A stretch of DNA of 64,000 nucleotides, taken from Rhizobium sp. Q54. GTDB lineage: Bacteria; Pseudomonadota; Alphaproteobacteria; Rhizobiales; Xanthobacteraceae. The stretch spans positions 30,303-94,302 of the forward strand of contig CAMDSH010000009.1 of assembly GCA_945907045.1 (NCBI GenBank). The letters run 5' to 3'. The position numbers and the translations under genes were made by a program. Below the pieces are notes generated by a model. It was not told where the DNA came from. It made no database searches and saw only the letters and a list, made by a program, of their open reading frames with translations. Within the stretch, counting starts at the first letter, position 1. The number at the start of each line of letters is the position of its first letter. Positions 58,966 through 64,000 of the stretch are shown one piece after another.

Positions 58966-60366
58966 ATGAAGCTGCCGCGCGACATTGGCCCGGTGCATTT
59001 TGTCGGCATCGGCGGCATCGGCATGAGCGGCATCGCCGAGGTGCTGGTCAATCTCGGCTACACCGTGACCGGCTCCGACGTGGCGGAAAGCGCCAACGTC
59101 AAGCGCCTGCGCGACAAGAAGATCAAGGTCGCCATCGGCCACAAGGCCGAGAATGTCGATGGCGCGGACGTGGTCGTTGTCTCCTCCGCAATCAAACAGG
59201 ACAATCCGGAACTGATCGCGGCGCGCACGCGGCGTCTTCCCGTGGTGCGGCGCGCGGAAATGCTGGCAGAATTAATGCGGTTGAAAAGCTGCGTCGCGGT
59301 GGCGGGAACGCACGGCAAGACCACGACCACTTCGCTGGTGGCGGCGCTGCTGGAAGCCGGTGGCTTCGATCCCACCGTCATCAACGGCGGCATCATCAAC
59401 GCCTATGGCACCAATGCGCGCATGGGCGCGGGCAACTGGATGGTGGTGGAGGCGGACGAATCCGACGGCACGTTCCTCAAGCTTCCCGCCGACGTCGCCA
59501 TCGTCACCAATGTCGATCCCGAACATCTCGATCACTTCGGCACGTTCGAAGCCGTGCAGGATGCGTTCCGCGCCTTCGTCGAGAACATTCCGTTCTACGG
59601 ATTCGCGGTGATGTGCACCGATCATCCGGTGGTGCAGAGCCTGGTCGGGCGGCTCACCGACCGGCGCGTCATTACCTACGGCGAAAATCCGCAGGCCGAC
59701 GTGCGCCTCATCGGGCTCAATCACGCCGACGGCAAATCGAGTTTCTCGGTGGCGTTCCGCAACCGCGACGGCAAGGTGATGCATGAGATCAAGGATCTGG
59801 GCCTTCCCATGCCGGGCCGTCACAACGCGCTCAACGCCACGTCCGCTGTCGCGGTGGCGCACGAGCTTGGCGTCGGCGACGATCTGATCCGCAAGGCATT
59901 GACCTCCTTCGGCGGCGTGAAGCGGCGCTTCACGCGCGTCGGCGAATGGAACGGCGCGATCATCATCGATGACTACGGCCACCATCCCGTGGAAATCGCG
60001 GCGGTGCTCAAGGCCGCGCGCGAGTCGACCAAGGGCAAGGTGATCGCCGTGATGCAGCCGCATCGCTACACGCGGCTGAAAACATTGTTCGATCAATTCT
60101 GCGCCTGCTTTAGCGATGCCGATGCAGTGATCATCGCGCCGGTATATTCCGCCGGCGAAGCGCCGATTCCCGGCGCCGATCGCGACGCGCTGGTGCAGGG
60201 TCTGCTTGCGCGCGGACAGAAACAGGTCATCCCGCTCGACGGGCCGGAGAAACTCGCCGGCATCGTCAAGTCGCTGGCGAAACCCGGCGATTACGTCGTG
60301 TGTCTCGGCGCTGGCTCGATCACGCAATGGGCCTATGCGTTGCCCGGCGAACTGAAAGCGCTATGA
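58966..60366 (+). CDS. murC: UDP-N-acetylmuramate--L-alanine ligase
   Basis: First ligase of the stem peptide, adding L-alanine to UDP-MurNAc. N-terminal [16 protein letters not shown] binds the UDP-sugar, and the ATP loop is [32 protein letters not shown] is typical of the C-terminal domain. Length 466 residues. GAGGAAAG lies about ten bases before the ATG. The stop overlaps the murB ATG. Confidence 0.96.
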   Translation: MKLPRDIGPVHFVGIGGIGMSGIAEVLVNLGYTVTGSDVAESANVKRLRDKKIKVAIGHKAENVDGADVVVVSSAIKQDNPELIAARTRRLPVVRRAEMLAELMRLKSCVAVAGTHGKTTTTSLVAALLEAGGFDPTVINGGIINAYGTNARMGAGNWMVVEADESDGTFLKLPADVAIVTNVDPEHLDHFGTFEAVQDAFRAFVENIPFYGFAVMCTDHPVVQSLVGRLTDRRVITYGENPQADVRLIGLNHADGKSSFSVAFRNRDGKVMHEIKDLGLPMPGRHNALNATSAVAVAHELGVGDDLIRKALTSFGGVKRRFTRVGEWNGAIIIDDYGHHPVEIAAVLKAARESTKGKVIAVMQPHRYTRLKTLFDQFCACFSDADAVIIAPVYSAGEAPIPGADRDALVQGLLARGQKQVIPLDGPEKLAGIVKSLAKPGDYVVCLGAGSITQWAYALPGELKAL

Positions 60367-61283
60367 GTTTTCCCGACATCGCCGCGCCGCTGAAGGCGAA
60401 GATGCCGGAATTGCGCGGACGCCTGCTGGCCAATCAATCGCTCGCCGAATTGACCTGGTTTCGCGTCGGTGGACCGGCGCAGGCCTTCTTCATGCCGGAG
60501 AGCGAGGACGACCTCGCATATTTTCTTGGAGCTTTGCCCGCTGACATTCCGGTGACGGTCGTCGGCGTCGGCTCGAATTTGATCGTGCGCGACGGCGGCG
60601 TGCCGGGCGTCACCATTCGCATGGGGCGCGGATTCAATGAAGCAACGGCAAATGACGAGACGGTTCGCGCGGGCGCGGCCGCGCTCGACAAGCGCGTGGC
60701 GGAAGCCGCGGCGGCTGCCGGAATCGGCGGGCTGGAGTTTTATTTCGGCATTCCCGGTTCGATCGGCGGCGCGCTGCGCATGAACGCGGGCGCCAACGAC
60801 GGCGAAACCAAGGACGTGCTGGTGTCGGCATCCGGCGTAAACCGCAAAGGCGAAAAGATAACGCTCGATAATGCCGGAATGAAATTCGTTTATCGCAACA
60901 GCGGCGCCGATCCCTCGATCATCTTCACGTCGGCATTGTTTCGCGGACGCAAGACCGATGCCGATGCGGTCCGCAAGCGCATGGCCGAGGTGCAGAACCA
61001 TCGCGAGAGCGCGCAGCCGATCCGGGAAAAAACCGGCGGCTCGACCTTCAAGAATCCCTCCGGTCACAGCGCCTGGAAGCTGATCGACGCCGCCGGCTGC
61101 CGTGGCCTCATCGTCGGCGACGCGCAGGTGTCGGAGATGCACTGCAATTTTCTCATCAATCGTGGCAGCGCCAGCGCGGCCGATATCGAAAAGCTGGGCG
61201 AGACCGTGCGGACGCGCGTGAAAGAGACCTCCGGCATCGATCTCGAATGGGAGATCAAGCGGATCGGAATCGCGGCTCAATAA
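60363..61283 (+). CDS. murB: UDP-N-acetylenolpyruvoylglucosamine reductase
   Basis: FAD enzyme that reduces UDP-GlcNAc-enolpyruvate to UDP-MurNAc. FAD-binding segments are [16 protein letters not shown] and [16 protein letters not shown]; the proton-donating serine is in [10 protein letters not shown] and the C-terminal glutamate in [10 protein letters not shown]. At 306 residues it is the shorter type II form that lacks the extra loop of E. coli MurB. ATGA overlap with murC. Confidence 0.96.
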   Translation: MSFPDIAAPLKAKMPELRGRLLANQSLAELTWFRVGGPAQAFFMPESEDDLAYFLGALPADIPVTVVGVGSNLIVRDGGVPGVTIRMGRGFNEATANDETVRAGAAALDKRVAEAAAAAGIGGLEFYFGIPGSIGGALRMNAGANDGETKDVLVSASGVNRKGEKITLDNAGMKFVYRNSGADPSIIFTSALFRGRKTDADAVRKRMAEVQNHRESAQPIREKTGGSTFKNPSGHSAWKLIDAAGCRGLIVGDAQVSEMHCNFLINRGSASAADIEKLGETVRTRVKETSGIDLEWEIKRIGIAAQ

Positions 61284-61350
61284 GCCGGATTCACCTGAGC
61301 GCCGAAGCAAGGTACATCTGGTTCGCGCGCTGATTCGCGAGGGGCCCCAC

Positions 61351-62271
61351 GTGAGCAAACACATCGCCGTTCTGATGGGAGGCTGGTCGGCCGAGCGCGA
61401 GGTCAGCCTTCGCTCCGGCAAGGCCTGCGCCGATGCGCTTGAGCGCGGCGGTTATCGCGTCACCCGCGTCGATGTCGGGCGCGATATCGCCTCGGTGCTC
61501 AACCTGCTCAAACCCGACGCGGCGCTTAACGTGCTGCACGGGCGGCCGGGCGAGGACGGAACCCTTCAGGGGCTCCTGGAAATCATCGGAATTCCTTACA
61601 GCCATTCCGGCGTGCTCGCTTCTTCGCTGGCGATGCAGAAGGACATGGCGAAGCCGCTGCTCGCCGCCGCCGGCATCCCGGTTCCCGATGGCGTGGTGGT
61701 GACGCGGCAGGAGGCGGCGACGAAACACCTGCTCAAGCCGCCTTATGTCATCAAGCCGCTGGCCGAGGGGTCGAGCGTCGGCGTCTTCATCGTGCGCGAG
61801 GACCACGCGCATCCGCCGCAGGAACTCACACGCCCGGACTGGGCCTATGGCGAGCGGGTGCTGGTCGAGCATTACATCCCCGGCAAGGAACTCACCTGCG
61901 CGGTGATGGGGGATAAGGCGCTGGACGTGATCGAGATCGTTCCGGCGGTCAAATTCTACGATTACGAGGCGAAATACGCCCCCGGCGGCTCAAAACACCT
62001 GCTTCCGGCGCCGGTTAAACCAATTGTTTACCAAGAGGCCCGCAGATTAGCGCTGGAGGCCCATCGCGCGCTGGGCTGCCGAGGGGTTACGCGTGCCGAC
62101 TTTCGTTACGACGACAGCATCGAGGGGACGAAGGGACTTTTCTGCCTCGAGGTGAATACGCAACCCGGCATGACAGAGACCTCTCTCGTGCCGGAGCTCG
62201 CAGTTCATGCGGGCATAACGTTTGAAGAGCTGGTGCGATGGATGGTCGAGGACGCCTCGCTCAACCGCTAA
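61351..62271 (+). CDS. ddl: D-alanine--D-alanine ligase
   Basis: ATP-grasp enzyme that makes the D-Ala-D-Ala dipeptide used by MurF. It starts SKHIAVLMGGWSAEREVSL, with the serine and glutamate of the first subsite, and has SSVGVF in the ATP lid and CLEVNTQPGMTETSL with the metal ligands. Length 306 residues. The start is GTG at 61351, 67 bases after murB. ftsQ probably begins inside its 3' end. Confidence 0.96.
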   Translation: MSKHIAVLMGGWSAEREVSLRSGKACADALERGGYRVTRVDVGRDIASVLNLLKPDAALNVLHGRPGEDGTLQGLLEIIGIPYSHSGVLASSLAMQKDMAKPLLAAAGIPVPDGVVVTRQEAATKHLLKPPYVIKPLAEGSSVGVFIVREDHAHPPQELTRPDWAYGERVLVEHYIPGKELTCAVMGDKALDVIEIVPAVKFYDYEAKYAPGGSKHLLPAPVKPIVYQEARRLALEAHRALGCRGVTRADFRYDDSIEGTKGLFCLEVNTQPGMTETSLVPELAVHAGITFEELVRWMVEDASLNR

Positions 62272-63221
62272 AGCGGATTGAGCCCCCACGCACGGCGCAA
62301 GCCGGTGCATCACGGCGTTCCCGCGCGCGCATGTCTGCTTCCCGCCCGACGAAATTCGACCGCGCGCTCGCGCGCTGGTGCGGCCCGCTGCTGCAAACGC
62401 GCGTGCCGCATGGCTTCGGTTCCGCCGCCGCGATTTTGATCGTCTGCGCCAGCGCCGGGTATGGCGCGGTGAAGGGCGGCCATCTGCCGATGGTTGCGGC
62501 GCAATTGCAGGACATCCGCGACAAAGCCGCTATTGCTGCGGGCTTTCGTATTTCCTCCATCGCGCTCGCCGGCGAAAAGCAGGTGGGCCGCGATGAGATT
62601 CTTTCCGATGCCGGCGTGAATGAGCGCGCGTCGCTTTTGTTTCTCGATGCCGCGCAGGCGCGAGCGACGCTGAAAACAAATCCTTGGATCGCCGAAGCGG
62701 CGGTGGTGAAATTATATCCCGACCGTTTGCAGATCAGCGTGACGGAGCGCGAAGCCTTCGCGCTCTGGCAAAAAGACGGCCGGCTCACGGTCATCGCCGC
62801 CGACGGCACCGTGCTGGAGCCGCAGGTCGCGCAGCGCTTTACGCATTTGCCGCTCGTTGTGGGAAGCGGCGCTGAGTTCAAAGCGCAGGAATTTTTGGCA
62901 CTGCTCGACCGCCACCCCGGCATCCGCGATGCCGTGCGCGCTTCGATCCTGGTCGCCGAGCGGCGCTGGAATCTCCGCCTGAAAAACGGCATCGACGTGC
63001 GGCTGCCGGAAGCCGATGTCGAGCAGGCGCTCGCAACGCTGGTCAAGCTCGACCACGACAAGAAATTGCTCTCGCGCGACATCACCGCCATCGACCTGCG
63101 GCTCTCCGATCGCGTGACCGTGCGCTTGTCGCAAGACGCCGCAACCGTGCGCGAGGAAGCGCTCAAGCAGGCGCAAAAGGAAAAAGACAAGAAGACGAAG
63201 CGCAAGGGGAGCGACGCATGA
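62238..63221 (+). CDS. ftsQ: cell division protein FtsQ
   Basis: Bitopic divisome protein: a basic cytoplasmic tail, one membrane segment (AAAILIVCASAGYGAV), a POTRA-type domain (about residues 105-175, with PWIAEAAVVKLYPDRLQI) and the beta domain. The ATG at 62238 (MDGRGRLAQPL) overlaps ddl by 34 bases; I recall that relatives begin with a similar MDG-GRLA stretch, so it is preferred to the ATG at 62331. Its C-terminus is Lys-rich (KEKDKKTKRKG). The stop overlaps the ftsA ATG. Confidence 0.9.
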   Translation: MDGRGRLAQPLKRIEPPRTAQAGASRRSRARMSASRPTKFDRALARWCGPLLQTRVPHGFGSAAAILIVCASAGYGAVKGGHLPMVAAQLQDIRDKAAIAAGFRISSIALAGEKQVGRDEILSDAGVNERASLLFLDAAQARATLKTNPWIAEAAVVKLYPDRLQISVTEREAFALWQKDGRLTVIAADGTVLEPQVAQRFTHLPLVVGSGAEFKAQEFLALLDRHPGIRDAVRASILVAERRWNLRLKNGIDVRLPEADVEQALATLVKLDHDKKLLSRDITAIDLRLSDRVTVRLSQDAATVREEALKQAQKEKDKKTKRKGSDA

Positions 63222-64000
63222 GCGGGCTCCACGTCGGCTTGACCCCGAAGATGAAGCCGGTGTCGCCCAAGCGCGCCGCCGTCGTCGCCGCGCTCGATGT
63301 CGGCACCAGCAAGATCGCTTGCCTGATCGCGAAGCTCGAGCCGCATCCGCCGCAGGAGGTATTGCGCCGCCGCAGTCACGGCGTCGAGGTGCTCGGTTTC
63401 AGCCACATCGAGGCGCGCGGCATGAAGGCCGGCGCGGTCATCGATCTGGTGGCCGCCGAACAGGTGATGCGCGAAGCCATCGACGCCGCCGAACGCATGG
63501 CGGGGGTTCAGCTTGAGGCCGTCGTCGTGTCGCTCTCCGCCGGGCGCACCGGCAGCGAGCGGTTCAAGGCGACAATCCAGATCAACGGCGCGGTGGGCGA
63601 TGGCGATATCGCCCGCGTGCTCGCCGCCGCCAGCCGCCATTCGGTACGTGACGGACGCGCTGTACTGCATTCGCTCCCCATCGCCTATGCGCTCGATGCC
63701 ACAACCGGCATCCGCGACGCGCGCGGCATGCTCGGCCGCCAGTTTGGCGTTGATATGCACATGGTCACGGCGGATGTCGCCGCCGCGCGCAATTTGATGC
63801 TGGCGGTGGAGCGCAGCCATCTCACCGTCGAGGCGATGGTGGCCTCGCCCTATGTGGCGGGACTTGCCGTGCTGGCCGACGACGAGGCTGATCTCGGAGC
63901 TGCTTTGATCGACTTTGGCGCTGGAACCACGACGATGGCGGTGTTCTCGTCCGGCCGTTTCGTGCATGCCGACGGCTTCGCGCTCGGCGGCGCTCATATC
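63218..64000 (+). CDS. ftsA: cell division protein FtsA, 5' part
   Basis: Actin-like ATPase that anchors FtsZ to the membrane. The first 261 residues are in the window and the gene continues beyond 64000. The phosphate-1 motif is ALDVGTSKIACLIA and phosphate-2 is LIDFGAGTTTMAVF; the 1C domain between them is present. The start overlaps the ftsQ stop (ATGA). ftsZ would be expected downstream. Confidence 0.94.
   Translation, partial: MSGLHVGLTPKMKPVSPKRAAVVAALDVGTSKIACLIAKLEPHPPQEVLRRRSHGVEVLGFSHIEARGMKAGAVIDLVAAEQVMREAIDAAERMAGVQLEAVVVSLSAGRTGSERFKATIQINGAVGDGDIARVLAAASRHSVRDGRAVLHSLPIAYALDATTGIRDARGMLGRQFGVDMHMVTADVAAARNLMLAVERSHLTVEAMVASPYVAGLAVLADDEADLGAALIDFGAGTTTMAVFSSGRFVHADGFALGGAHI

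Noticed and set aside
62261..63997. 578-codon minus-strand frame across ftsQ and ftsA
   Set aside because: Antisense of certain division genes; no ribosome site or domain.

Overview
The window reads as chromosomal DNA of a high-GC alphaproteobacterium of the order Hyphomicrobiales (Rhizobiales), closest in flavour to the Bradyrhizobiaceae/Xanthobacteraceae. The reasons are several small protein families largely restricted to that order (DUF2093, DUF4170, DUF6101 and a short secreted-type family), the gene orders ribF-ileS-lspA-M16-M16 and DUF374-waaA-lpxK, an alphaproteobacterial-type CheY, and an interspersed palindrome (25983-26031) of a kind I recall as common in bradyrhizobial genomes. 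Assignment below order level is inference. I see no phage, IS element, CRISPR array or tRNA gene; almost every base belongs to a compact conserved backbone.

Layout. 1-5.2 kb: end of an omega-amino acid:pyruvate aminotransferase, a GT39 membrane glycosyltransferase, a membrane protein with a degenerate EAL domain, a HAD-IIA phosphatase and a single-domain CheY. 5.3-13.5 kb: ribF, ileS, lspA, an exported repeat protein and two M16 peptidase genes, one active and one lacking the zinc site. 13.5-19.8 kb: pgi-arfB, mutL, an exported orphan, rluB-rsmD and divergent tadA. 19.8-24.4 kb: a 56-residue orphan, an APH-like kinase with a haloacetate dehalogenase-type hydrolase, two tandem paralogous small exported proteins and purD. 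24.5-29.8 kb: xseA; then a TonB-dependent receptor and a DUF2946 protein behind a Zur-like operator, suggesting zinc uptake; then a secreted dienelactone hydrolase-like protein. 29.8-35.5 kb: an envelope operon on the minus strand, pmbA-cysQ-like-DUF4170-DUF374 acyltransferase-waaA-lpxK, ending in Kdo and lipid A biosynthesis. 35.7-38.1 kb: DUF6101, an exported orphan and a second GT39-like protein. 38.1-45.7 kb: a fused A/B 5-oxoprolinase/hydantoinase divergent from a complete TRAP transporter (dctP-dctQ-dctM), then an EamA transporter. 45.8-47.8 kb: RNase P RNA, an AmpD-like amidase and an exported PRC-barrel protein.

48.1-64 kb is an unbroken division and cell wall (dcw) cluster: rsmH-ftsL-ftsI-murE-murF-mraY-murD-ftsW-murG-murC-murB-ddl-ftsQ-ftsA, the last running off the window. 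Many neighbours overlap at ATGA, GTGA or TGATG junctions, so expression is probably translationally coupled. No mraZ lies directly in front of rsmH.

Functionally the window is dominated by envelope assembly: peptidoglycan precursors, septal synthesis, Kdo/lipid A, lipoprotein processing, an amidase and exported proteases. The less ordinary parts are the Zur-like receptor locus, the duplicated small exported proteins, the haloacetate dehalogenase homologue, the degenerate EAL protein, the proteolytic pair beside a repeat protein, and the oxoprolinase-TRAP pairing.
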